Assembly (NCBI GenBank): GCA_963843535.1 | Contig: CAWJKU010000001.1 | Coordinates: forward strand, 558,001 to 622,000 | Direction of reading: 5' to 3' | DNA length: 64,000 bases | Source: CAVUNY01 sp963843535 | GTDB taxonomy: Bacteria > Chloroflexota > Anaerolineae > Anaerolineales > Anaerolineaceae | In this document: piece by piece, positions 8,738 to 15,834 of the stretch | Numbering within the stretch: the first letter of the stretch is position 1 | Layout: each line of letters opens with the position of its first letter | The notes under the pieces: generated by a model | What the model was told of the DNA's origin: nothing | The model's input: only the letters and a program-made list of their open reading frames with translations | Databases searched by the model: none | Position numbers and translations under genes: made by a program

Positions 8738-8768
8738 TTGACTCTCCCCTAAGGGCAGGCTTTATACT
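8738..8768 (+). promoter_or_regulatory. MerR-type promoter with 19-bp spacer and operator
   Basis: TTGACT (8738-8743) and TATACT (8763-8768) are 19 bases apart, the diagnostic over-long spacing of MerR-family promoters, in which the activator bends DNA to realign the elements. The spacer begins with CTCCCCTAAGGGCAGG, an imperfect dyad of the type bound by BmrR/Mta-like proteins. It sits directly before the MerR gene, so autoregulation is expected. Confidence 0.82.
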
Positions 8769-8794
8769 GTGAACAACAACAGGAGGAAGGAAGC

Positions 8795-10132
8795 GTGCTC
8801 AAAATAGGAGACTTCTCACGGGTAGCTTATGTAACCGTCAAGGCTCTCCGCCATTACGGCAGGATTGGCTTGTTGAATCCGGCCTGGGTGGATCGCTTCA
8901 GCGGATACCGCTACTACTCTTTTGACCAGCTTCCGCGATTAAACCGCATCTTGGCGCTAAAGGAAATGGGTTTTACCTTAGAGCAGATCGCCGGACTGCT
9001 CGACCGCGACCTGGACATGGATGAACTGCGCAGCATCCTGCACCAGAAGCGGCTCGAAGTAGAAGAGCGCTTGCTCACTGAACAGGCCCGCCTGGTTCAG
9101 GTAGAGACTCGCCTGGAACAGATTGAGCAATCCGGGGGTTTGAGCGGCTATGAGGTGGTGTTAAAAAGTGTACCGAAACTGCCTGTAGTCAGCGCGCGGC
9201 AGGTGATTGCCGATCTCAGCCAGGCTGAACAATGGTCCGCCCAAATGCGGCGAGAATTGATCGCCGGCTTGCGGATGCACGGGCTGCGGTCTACCGGCCA
9301 GTGGGTGCATATCACCTACAATGCAGAATATACCGAGCATAATATTGACCTGCAAGTGGCGGTGATCGTTGACCTGGCGGCCTATTCTGGAAAACCTGCC
9401 CCTCGTAAACAGGTTGTGTTTCTACCGGCGGCGCCGCACATGGCCTGTGTGGTCCATTCTGGTCCGGCATGGGGGTTGGCTGATGCCACTGCCGCGCTGT
9501 ATGCCTGGATCCAGGCTAACGGTTTTCACCAGGCAGCGCCGCTGCGAGAAGTCTGCCACGCCGACCCCGAGATGGATGATGCCCGGTGTGAGGTAATCGA
9601 ACTGCAGATGCCGGTTGAGAAAGCTTCCTTTCCTCCCTCCACGTCAACTTATGGTTCGACCCAAGAGGAGCAACTGATGGAACCCAAATTTGTAACAAAA
9701 CCTGCTTTCATGCTGGTTGGTATGAAATATTTTGGCAAAAACCAGCACCAGGAGATCAGCGAGTTGTGGGGGAAGTTTGTCCCGCATATGAACGCTCTGG
9801 CGGATAAACCAATCCGAGAGTCATTCGGCTGGTGCGGTAGTATGCAGAACGATGGGAGCTTTGAGTATGTCGCCGCGGTAGAAACCACCAAAGCCGAAAA
9901 CCTGCCGGAGTGGGCCGTGGTGCGCATGGTCGCTGAAAACACATACGCGGTCTTTCCCCACCACGGTTCGTTGGAGTCCATGCGAGATACCTATAACTAC
10001 ATCTACCAGACCTGGCTGCCGCAGTCGGGGTACACCACCTTGTCTTTCGATATGGAATTTTACAACGACGAGTTTCATGATTTCTCACCTGACTCTGTGT
10101 TGTACATCTATATCCCGGTAAAAAAGAAGTAA
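8795..10132 (+). CDS. MerR-family regulator with two GyrI-like ligand domains
   Basis: The 445-residue protein begins with a MerR winged helix (residues 1-70: LKIGDFSRVAYVTVKALRHY, then YRYYSFDQLPRLNRI), a dimerisation coiled coil (about 75-112), a first GyrI/SOUL-like effector domain (about 115-270) and a second, independent one starting at MEPKFVTKPAFMLVGMKYFG (residue 289). BmrR-type regulators carry one such domain and sense lipophilic drugs; two in tandem is less usual. The start is GTG with AGGAGGAAGG upstream. It is followed by a PLDc_N/ABC-2 exporter operon which it probably controls (inference from context). The second domain begins with its own Met, as if it arose by fusion of a free-standing GyrI-like gene. 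Confidence 0.85.
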   Translation: MLKIGDFSRVAYVTVKALRHYGRIGLLNPAWVDRFSGYRYYSFDQLPRLNRILALKEMGFTLEQIAGLLDRDLDMDELRSILHQKRLEVEERLLTEQARLVQVETRLEQIEQSGGLSGYEVVLKSVPKLPVVSARQVIADLSQAEQWSAQMRRELIAGLRMHGLRSTGQWVHITYNAEYTEHNIDLQVAVIVDLAAYSGKPAPRKQVVFLPAAPHMACVVHSGPAWGLADATAALYAWIQANGFHQAAPLREVCHADPEMDDARCEVIELQMPVEKASFPPSTSTYGSTQEEQLMEPKFVTKPAFMLVGMKYFGKNQHQEISELWGKFVPHMNALADKPIRESFGWCGSMQNDGSFEYVAAVETTKAENLPEWAVVRMVAENTYAVFPHHGSLESMRDTYNYIYQTWLPQSGYTTLSFDMEFYNDEFHDFSPDSVLYIYIPVKKK

Positions 10133-10152
10133 GCCCGTATCTTCGTACAATT

Positions 10153-10192
10153 GCACCTGGCTTATTCACCCTGAGGGGGATGGGCCAGGTGC
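10153..10192 (+). terminator. Hairpin after the MerR gene
   Basis: GCACCTGGC (10153-10161) pairs perfectly with GCCAGGTGC (10184-10192) around a 22-base loop. Only an AT-rich stretch, not a T-run, follows, so termination is likely to be partial and the exporter operon may be read through. Confidence 0.45.
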
Positions 10193-10249
10193 TATTAATC
10201 AATATAATAGAATCATCGGATTTAAGAAATTCCTTTGGAGGGAAGAAAC

Positions 10250-10444
10250 ATGGATTTCATCAATCAATATCTGCCGTTATTGATCCCGCTGATCCTGGTT
10301 CAGTTGGGATTGGCGATCTACTGCCTGGTCGATCTGTCGCGCCGGGAGCGGGTCAAAGGCCCAAAGTGGATGTGGGTGATCTTCATAATCTTTGGGGAGC
10401 TGATCGGTCCGGTGGTGTATTTGATCGTGGGCCGCGAGGAATAA
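10250..10444 (+). CDS. PLDc_N-domain small membrane protein
   Basis: This 64-residue protein has two membrane helices (about 8-25 and 43-60) joined by a basic loop, LSRRERVKGPKWMW, typical of the phospholipase D nuclease N-terminal (PLDc_N) family. Such small proteins regularly precede BcrA-type ABC exporter genes and may assist the transporter, though their role is unproven. The start is ATG at 10250 with GGAGGG upstream; a TTG at 10235 lies inside that ribosome site. One base separates its stop from the ATPase start. Confidence 0.8.
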   Translation: MDFINQYLPLLIPLILVQLGLAIYCLVDLSRRERVKGPKWMWVIFIIFGELIGPVVYLIVGREE

Positions 10445-10445
10445 A

Positions 10446-11390
10446 ATGACCGCAATTGTCACACAAGACCTGGTAAAGGTTTTCGGCAGCGTCAGGGCGG
10501 TGGATGGGCTCAACCTGACCGTGGCTGAAGGAACGATCTTTGGTTTCCTTGGACCAAATGGGGCAGGAAAGACAACTACCATCCGTATGCTGACCGGGAT
10601 GGCGCCCCCTACCAGCGGAAAAGCTCAGGTTGCGGGCGTCAGCCTGGGGACGGATGGAGCGGTGCGGGCCAAGGTGGGCTATTTGCCCGAAGAGCCTGCT
10701 TTCTATCCCTGGATGAATCCGCTGGAATTTCTGCACCACGTGGGACGGCTGTTTGGCCTGGACCCATCGACCCGGAAAAATCGTGCCGTCCGGTTATTAG
10801 AACAGGTCGGTTTAACTGCTGTATCCAAAAGGCGCATCGGCGGTTTTTCCCGCGGCATGCGCCAGCGGTTAGGACTGGCCCAGGCCTTGATTAACCAGCC
10901 GGAGGTCCTCTTTCTGGATGAACCGGTCAGCGCACTGGATCCAGCCGGACGCAAAGAAGTGCTGGATCTGATCGAAGGATTGCGCGGGCAGTGCACGGTT
11001 TTCATGTCAACCCATATCCTGGCGGACGTGGAGCGAGTATGCGATACGGTGGGAATAATCGATCACGGAAAACTTTTGGAAGAAGCTAACCAATCTGAAT
11101 TGTTAATGCGCTATACCGTTCCGGCTTTTGAAGTGGAATGCGAAAGCGGCAGTGAGGCGGATTTTAATGACTGGCTGCTATATCTCGGACAGCTGGATTG
11201 GGTTGTTTCCATTCAGCCAGCAGGGAATTCGGCGCGAGTGCTGGTTAATGACATGAAACTGGCGCGTGGGGCGTTATTGAGCGAAGCAGCGGCAGCGCAT
11301 CTGCCCCTGCGCCGGTATGAGGTGGTAACACCGTCGTTGGAAGATGTTTTCTTGAAATTGGTGAATGAGAATCACGAGGTGCAATTATGA
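10446..11390 (+). CDS. ABC-2 exporter ATP-binding protein (BcrA/NatA-like)
   Basis: The 314-residue ATPase has Walker A GPNGAGKTTT, signature FSRGMRQRLGLAQAL (an F-S-R-G variant of LSGGQ found in this group), Walker B LFLDEPVSALDP and the switch His in MSTHIL. A C-terminal domain of about 90 residues (from roughly 220) resembles the DUF4162-like extension of drug and sodium exporters. It powers the permease encoded next, which overlaps it by four bases. The location behind a MerR regulator with drug-sensing domains suggests multidrug or antibiotic export (inference). Confidence 0.9.
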   Translation: MTAIVTQDLVKVFGSVRAVDGLNLTVAEGTIFGFLGPNGAGKTTTIRMLTGMAPPTSGKAQVAGVSLGTDGAVRAKVGYLPEEPAFYPWMNPLEFLHHVGRLFGLDPSTRKNRAVRLLEQVGLTAVSKRRIGGFSRGMRQRLGLAQALINQPEVLFLDEPVSALDPAGRKEVLDLIEGLRGQCTVFMSTHILADVERVCDTVGIIDHGKLLEEANQSELLMRYTVPAFEVECESGSEADFNDWLLYLGQLDWVVSIQPAGNSARVLVNDMKLARGALLSEAAAAHLPLRRYEVVTPSLEDVFLKLVNENHEVQL

Positions 11391-12145
11391 ACCTGTTTGC
11401 ATCTCTTCAAAAAGAAATTCTTGAACAATGGCGGACCAGCCGGCTGTTGGTGCTGCTGATCGTCATAGGGGTGTTTGGCATGTCTTCTCCCCTGATGGCC
11501 AAGTTTATGCCGCAGTTGTTCACGCTGATCCCGGGCGGGGAGCAGTTTGTGGGGTTGATCCCGCAGCCCGAAATCAAAGACGCGATTGACCAATATATCA
11601 AGAATATCGGCCAGTTTGCAGTGCTCCTGGCGATTTTTTTAGCGATGGGCGCGGTTGTCCAGGAGAAAGAACGCGGCACCGCGGTCATGATGCTGAGCAA
11701 ACCGTTGGGGCGCGGGCCTTTCCTGCTGGCAAAATTCCTGGCATTGGCCTTTTCCTTTTTTGTCAGCCTGGCAGTCGCCGGCACGCTGGGATACTGGTAC
11801 ACGACTTTCCTGTTTAAAGCGCCGGATGCGGGTGCGTGGATTTCTCTCAACCTGTTGATATGGGTTTACTGCCTGGTGTATGTCGCGATTACATTATTGG
11901 CGAGCACCCTGGTCCGCTCGCAGGCTGCGGCAGCGGGGATCAGCTTTGGCGTGCTCCTGGTGTTGGGGATCATCGGCTCGCTGCCCAGGCTGGGCCTGTA
12001 TTTGCCGGGACAGCTAATTAATTGGGGCGCGGAATTGTTTGTAAACCCAACTCAAACCTACTGGACCGCGCTTGGGGTGAGCTGCGCCATCATCGCAGCC
12101 TGCTTGCTGGCCGCCTGGCTGGTGTTCCGCCGCCAGGAGTTATAA
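11387..12145 (+). CDS. ABC-2 family permease
   Basis: The 252-residue protein has six predicted membrane segments and the ABC-2 layout: a cytoplasmic N-terminus (LQKEILEQWRTSRLLVLL), a long first loop, then QEKERGTAVMMLSKPLGR, the conserved coupling segment of this family, before the second helix. It starts at an ATGA overlap with the ATPase and so is translationally coupled to it. Two copies would pair with two ATPases to form an exporter; the substrate is unknown. Confidence 0.85.
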   Translation: MNLFASLQKEILEQWRTSRLLVLLIVIGVFGMSSPLMAKFMPQLFTLIPGGEQFVGLIPQPEIKDAIDQYIKNIGQFAVLLAIFLAMGAVVQEKERGTAVMMLSKPLGRGPFLLAKFLALAFSFFVSLAVAGTLGYWYTTFLFKAPDAGAWISLNLLIWVYCLVYVAITLLASTLVRSQAAAAGISFGVLLVLGIIGSLPRLGLYLPGQLINWGAELFVNPTQTYWTALGVSCAIIAACLLAAWLVFRRQEL

Positions 12146-12151
12146 AAACGA

Positions 12152-12196
12152 GCGATGTGTCTGCGAGAATTCTCCCGCAGAAACATCGCATTTATT
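12152..12196 (+). terminator. Terminator of the ABC-2 exporter operon
   Basis: GCGATGT (12152-12158) pairs with ACATCGC (12183-12189), and CTGCG with CGCAG inside it, with a small internal loop; ATTTATT follows. It lies seven bases after the permease stop. Confidence 0.55.
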
Positions 12197-12238
12197 AGAA
12201 AAGCCTGTAGCCCGGAAGTGGATCTTGAAAAAATGCCT

Positions 12239-12277
12239 GTGTTATTTTGATGCGACGCAGTCGCATCAAAATAACAC
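12239..12277. repeat. Perfect 18-bp palindromic hairpin with GCA loop
   Basis: The arm GTGTTATTTTGATGCGAC is repeated in inverse orientation after a 3-base loop. It lies between convergent operons and resembles the hairpins at 601, 22313 and 46489 in plan (a T-rich outer arm, GATGCG-like inner arm, trinucleotide loop, then ACACCC). It could stop transcription from either side. Confidence 0.7.
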
Positions 12278-12298
12278 CCAATGTCTTATATTTGGTTC

Positions 12299-13399
12299 TC
12301 AGCGTAAGTACTGGATCGGGTTTACAAACCCGCCCATATAGCGCATTTCAAAGTGCAGATGCGGGCCAGTCGAATTGCCGGTGGTTCCTCCGGTGCCGAT
12401 CACATTGCCCTTCGCCACGCTCTGACCGCATCTCACCAGGGCAGCCGTCAGATGGGCATAAAGGGTTTGGAAACCATTGCCGTGGTCGATCATGACCATG
12501 TTGCCGTAACCCACCGGGGACCAACCGGAAAATACGACCACGCCGCTGTCGGCGGCGACGACCGGGGTGCCAGCGCCGATGGCAAAGTCGAGCGCCAGGT
12601 GCCCGGACCAGTAAGTGTTGCCGGAAATCGCGTGTGATGGACCCGGAAAAATGAACGCCCCGGTGCCGATCGCTCCACCGGTGCCGGTATTACAGCCGCC
12701 GGGGAAACTGAGCGCCACGCCGGCAGCGCCGCGCGGGATGGTGGGAATGACCCAACTGCGGATAAACTCCCGCTGCCCGCCAGGGACCATGATCAATGTG
12801 CCGGGCTGCACCACCGGATTGATCATATCCAGTTTATTGCCGGGCCACAGCAGAATATCATGGACTTTGGCTTTATACTGGCTGGCAACTTTTTCGAGCG
12901 TATCGCTCGCCTTCCACTTGTGCACGACGCCATCTGTGGGTGGGATATACAGCTTTTGATTGAGGCCCAGCATATCGGGGTTGTCATTCAAGACGGTGTA
13001 ATTCGCCCATAAGATGGTCTCGGGTTTCAGTTTGAAATATTCCGCGATGGCAAAGACGGAATCGCCGGATTCGACGACGTAATCCTGGCCTTCAGTACTG
13101 GGGCGTTTGGGAATATCGGTATGCAGCTCTGTAGTGCGGCTCAGGGATTCGAGCCGCGCAGGCACCAGGTCGGGCAGGTTTACTTCCGGGCTGATGATCG
13201 CGGTGGGAACAAGAGTAGGAGAAATAGCCGCCGTCTTGAGTGTCTGAGAGAACACCACGGGCGTGCCTTTGACGGCTACATACACTGTAAACGCCACCAT
13301 CAGGATGGCAACCCCCCACAATAACTTTGGAAGCACAGACTGGGTGAACCCTCCCGATTTCGCTGCTGGCTTCCCCGTTTTTGCGGGTTTAAAGGTCAC
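12299..13399 (-). CDS. LysM/M23 family peptidoglycan endopeptidase
   Basis: The 366-residue protein has one membrane anchor (about 27-47), two LysM modules (DYVVESGDSVFAIAEYFKLK near 106 and VVHKWKASDTLEKVASQYK near 158), and a C-terminal M23 (LytM) domain with zinc ligands in SGHLALDFAIG and GPHLHFEMR. LysM modules hold it on peptidoglycan, and M23 enzymes cut peptide cross-bridges. All metal ligands are present, so it should be active, unlike EnvC/NlpD-type activators. Its start overlaps the stop of rho by four bases, so it is translated from the rho message. The link to rho is probably operonic convenience. Confidence 0.9.
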   Translation of the reverse strand: MTFKPAKTGKPAAKSGGFTQSVLPKLLWGVAILMVAFTVYVAVKGTPVVFSQTLKTAAISPTLVPTAIISPEVNLPDLVPARLESLSRTTELHTDIPKRPSTEGQDYVVESGDSVFAIAEYFKLKPETILWANYTVLNDNPDMLGLNQKLYIPPTDGVVHKWKASDTLEKVASQYKAKVHDILLWPGNKLDMINPVVQPGTLIMVPGGQREFIRSWVIPTIPRGAAGVALSFPGGCNTGTGGAIGTGAFIFPGPSHAISGNTYWSGHLALDFAIGAGTPVVAADSGVVVFSGWSPVGYGNMVMIDHGNGFQTLYAHLTAALVRCGQSVAKGNVIGTGGTTGNSTGPHLHFEMRYMGGFVNPIQYLR

Positions 13400-14670
13400 A
13401 TATCCTCCGTCAAGCTCTCCAGGAATTCTTCATTGGTGCGTGTTTTTGACATTCTCTGCAAAATTGCTTCAGTGGCAACAGCGGGGTCCATACCTGCACC
13501 CTGTGGCTGCTGGCTGATCATCTGGATATACATACGGCGCATCAACCAGGAACGCTGGAGCAAATCCGGCCCAAGCAGCAGCTCTTCCCGGCGGGTCGAG
13601 GAACGCTCAATGTCAATTGCGGGGAAGGTGCGGCGTTCCTGCAGGCGGCGCGAGAGATGAAGCTCCATATTGCCAGTGCCTTTAAATTCTTCGTACACCA
13701 CATCATCCAGGCGCGATCCGGTATCCACCATGGCGGTAGCGATGATGGTGAGCGAGCCGCCTTCCTCGAGGTTGCGTGCCGCCCCAAAGAAACGCTTGGG
13801 AGGGTACAGCGCGGACGGGTCCATGCCGCCCGACAGGGTGCGCCCAGAAGGATTCACCACCAGGTTATAGGCACGCGCCAGGCGGGTGAGGGAATCCATC
13901 AGAATCACCACATCGCGACCGACTTCCACCAGGCGTTTGGCGCGTTCCAGGGTGATTTCTGCCGTGCGGACATGGGAGGAAACCGGCTCGTCGAAGGTCG
14001 AGGCGACCACCTCGGCATCCACCGAACGATCCATATCGGTGACTTCCTCAGGCCGCTCACCGATCAAGGCAATGATCAGGTGAACATCGGGGTGCTTGGT
14101 GGAGATTGAATTGGCAATTTGCTTGAGGATTGTCGTTTTCCCGGCTTTCGGCGGAGATACGATCATGCCGCGCTGCCCACGCCCAATAGGCGCGATCAGA
14201 TTTATCAGGCGCGTCGCTAAAATGCCGCGGTCGATTTCAAGATCAAAGCGTTTGTCCGGGAAAATGGGGGTCAGGCTTTCAAACGTAGTCCTGGAGCGAG
14301 CCTCTTCGGGCGGAAGCCCATTGATGGTCTCAACTTTGAGCAGGCCGTAATGGCGTTCGGATTCTCGAGGCGGGCGAACATGCCCAATCACCAAATCGCC
14401 TGACCGGAGATCATATCGGCGGAGCTGAGCCTGCGAGACGTAAACATCGTCCGAGCCAATCTGGTAATTGGTCCGCAGGAATCCGATCCCTTCGTTCATA
14501 ATCTCCAAAATGCCACCGCGAACTTCTAGGCCTTCACGTTCGGCTTCGACCTGGCGGACTTTGATCAGAAGAATTTCCTTCTTCAGCCGCGCTGCGTTGG
14601 GAATATTTAGCTCTTTAGCCATCTCGCGCAGCGTCGCTAAAGGAGCGTTTTCAAGTTCGAGAAGTTTCAT
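13396..14670 (-). CDS. rho: Transcription termination factor Rho
   Basis: Starting from ATG 14670 the protein has 424 residues: Rho N-terminal helical domain (MKLLELENAPLATLREMAK), a cold-shock RNA-binding domain (about 50-115), and the RecA-like hexameric ATPase with Walker A SPPKAGKTTILKQIA, Walker B VVILMDSLTRLARAYN, the Q-loop and the R-loop region. Rho binds C-rich, untranslated RNA and translocates to dislodge RNA polymerase. An upstream in-frame start at 14721 would add a hydrophobic stretch not found in Rho and is rejected. The 5' leader is about 177 bases, long enough for the autogenous attenuation known for Rho in other bacteria. The M23 peptidase gene overlaps its end. Confidence 0.95.
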   Translation of the reverse strand: MKLLELENAPLATLREMAKELNIPNAARLKKEILLIKVRQVEAEREGLEVRGGILEIMNEGIGFLRTNYQIGSDDVYVSQAQLRRYDLRSGDLVIGHVRPPRESERHYGLLKVETINGLPPEEARSRTTFESLTPIFPDKRFDLEIDRGILATRLINLIAPIGRGQRGMIVSPPKAGKTTILKQIANSISTKHPDVHLIIALIGERPEEVTDMDRSVDAEVVASTFDEPVSSHVRTAEITLERAKRLVEVGRDVVILMDSLTRLARAYNLVVNPSGRTLSGGMDPSALYPPKRFFGAARNLEEGGSLTIIATAMVDTGSRLDDVVYEEFKGTGNMELHLSRRLQERRTFPAIDIERSSTRREELLLGPDLLQRSWLMRRMYIQMISQQPQGAGMDPAVATEAILQRMSKTRTNEEFLESLTEDM

Positions 14671-14853
14671 GGGATGAATGTCTCTTAACAAAAAATATAG
14701 GTATAACCGAACTACCCCCACCTGTTGTTCACAGGGTGTCTATTTGTCTTGGATTGACTGGAAACCTCTGGAGTAGATGGCAATCTGCGTGTCGCACTAC
14801 AGATTAGCCTTAGAACAAACCATTAATTTTGACCATAGTACTGGAGTTAAGCC

Positions 14854-14882
14854 ATTATAGCATGCCAATATATATTCTGCAA
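14854..14882 (-). promoter_or_regulatory. Promoter of rho
   Basis: On the minus strand TTGCAG (14877-14882), 17 bases, then TATAAT (14854-14859) with TGC directly before it, a perfect extended -10. Predicted start near 14847. Confidence 0.72.
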
Positions 14883-14923
14883 GCAATGTAGATATACCAT
14901 TTTTGTTAATAATGTCAACCCCT

Positions 14924-15577
14924 TTATTGCCATTTGAGCGAATCATCATGGCGGGGATCTTTGAATAATTCAGGATGCCGGTCGCTCTCGATGCGGTAGT
15001 AGACCGCGTAACAGCCCAGAAAAGCGACTAATCCGATGCTTAAAAATATCCACAGGGGTGGAAGGTAGATGCTGGCGACCGCCAGGATTACGATGGGGAA
15101 TAAGAAGGCGAAACTGAAACCGGGCCAATGCATGATGAACACCACAGTATTCCGCAATGCCATAAATAGCCCTGGTTTTTCTTGAATGAGCATCATCGGA
15201 AATGTGAGGAACTGCATGATCACCCAGAATGCTAACACACCCAAATCCAGGCCAAGTAAAGCCGAAGCCCAAATTTCCCCCCGGTCGAGCAACATGAAGA
15301 TATAAAATACCAGGCTAAATATGACCACCCCATTAACCAAAGTCCAGCGGATGCCTGCCCACCAGAAGTGTTTTATGCCCACGAAAAAAGTCTTCCAATC
15401 CACCGACTCGCCGGATGCGATCTGGAAATTTGTGTAATATATACCGGCTACTGCCAGAGGGAGTGTTACAACCGGGATGGTCAATAAAACGAAGTAGATA
15501 TTGGTAAGCACGATAGAAAATGCGGCATCGTAGGCGTTGACCAGCCCGGTTCCAAGGATTTTCAGTATTTTACCCAT
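14924..15577 (-). CDS. DUF624 (YesL-like) membrane protein
   Basis: The 217-residue protein has five to six membrane helices and the family pattern: an N-terminal amphipathic stretch, TIPVVTLPLAVAGIYYTNFQ, then DWKTFFVGIKHFWW before the second half. YesL-type proteins often lie near carbohydrate ABC transporters or regulators, but their function is unknown. Here no sugar transporter is nearby; it stands alone between rho and the divergent ABC-F gene. An extended -10 is seen at 15606-15614. Confidence 0.7.
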   Translation of the reverse strand: MGKILKILGTGLVNAYDAAFSIVLTNIYFVLLTIPVVTLPLAVAGIYYTNFQIASGESVDWKTFFVGIKHFWWAGIRWTLVNGVVIFSLVFYIFMLLDRGEIWASALLGLDLGVLAFWVIMQFLTFPMMLIQEKPGLFMALRNTVVFIMHWPGFSFAFLFPIVILAVASIYLPPLWIFLSIGLVAFLGCYAVYYRIESDRHPELFKDPRHDDSLKWQ

Positions 15578-15605
15578 ACAGGCGTCGAGGCCCTTTCATC
15601 GCAAA

Positions 15606-15614
15606 AGTATACCA
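15606..15614 (-). promoter_or_regulatory. Extended -10 of the DUF624 gene
   Basis: Minus strand TGGTATACT, 29 bases before the ATG at 15577. No clear -35 is seen. Confidence 0.5.
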
Positions 15615-15674
15615 GAAAAGGAATCGCGATGAGTTGGTAAAGAAGGCAATTTTGAATCTCGCGTAACGAAATTA

Positions 15675-15683
15675 TGGTAAAAT
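15675..15683 (+). promoter_or_regulatory. Extended -10 of the ABC-F leader transcript
   Basis: TGGTAAAAT ends 27 bases before the leader peptide ATG. A TTGAAT at 15652-15657 is 20 bases upstream of the -10 hexamer, which is too far for a good -35. Confidence 0.5.
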
Positions 15684-15709
15684 ACTCGAGTCGTTATTCA
15701 GCAAGGAGA

Positions 15710-15787
15710 ATGGGATGCATTCCAGCCTGTAAAAATTTGTCGTTCGTCTGGGGATTGTTCTGGTCTGAGACCATGTTTTCATATTGA
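15710..15787 (+). CDS. Leader peptide (25 aa) upstream of the ABC-F gene
   Basis: AAGGAG lies close before the ATG at 15710 and gives this ORF a better ribosome site than the main gene has. The peptide begins MGCIPACKNLSF, is rich in aromatic residues (VWGLFW) and ends ETMFSY at a TGA that touches the first base of the terminator hairpin. That geometry means a ribosome stalled near the end would physically block hairpin formation. Short leader ORFs of this kind control antibiotic-resistance ABC-F genes in other phyla. I read it as a ribosome-sensing leader; its sequence matches no leader that I recognise. Confidence 0.6.
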   Translation: MGCIPACKNLSFVWGLFWSETMFSY

Positions 15788-15819
15788 CCGAGGGCAAATG
15801 CCCTTGGTTTTCTTTTTTT
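15788..15819 (+). terminator. Intrinsic terminator/attenuator in the ABC-F leader
   Basis: CCGAGGGC (15788-15795) pairs over 8 bp (one G-U) with GCCCTTGG (15800-15807) around AAAT, and is followed at once by TTTTCTTTTTTT. It stands between the leader peptide stop and the ABC-F start at 15835, so by default most transcripts should end before the gene. Confidence 0.8.
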
Positions 15820-15834
15820 CTATGGGCTGAACAT

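Noticed and set aside
14671..14721. N-terminal extension of Rho
   Set aside because: The added residues are hydrophobic and unlike Rho; the family start MKLLELE begins at 14670.
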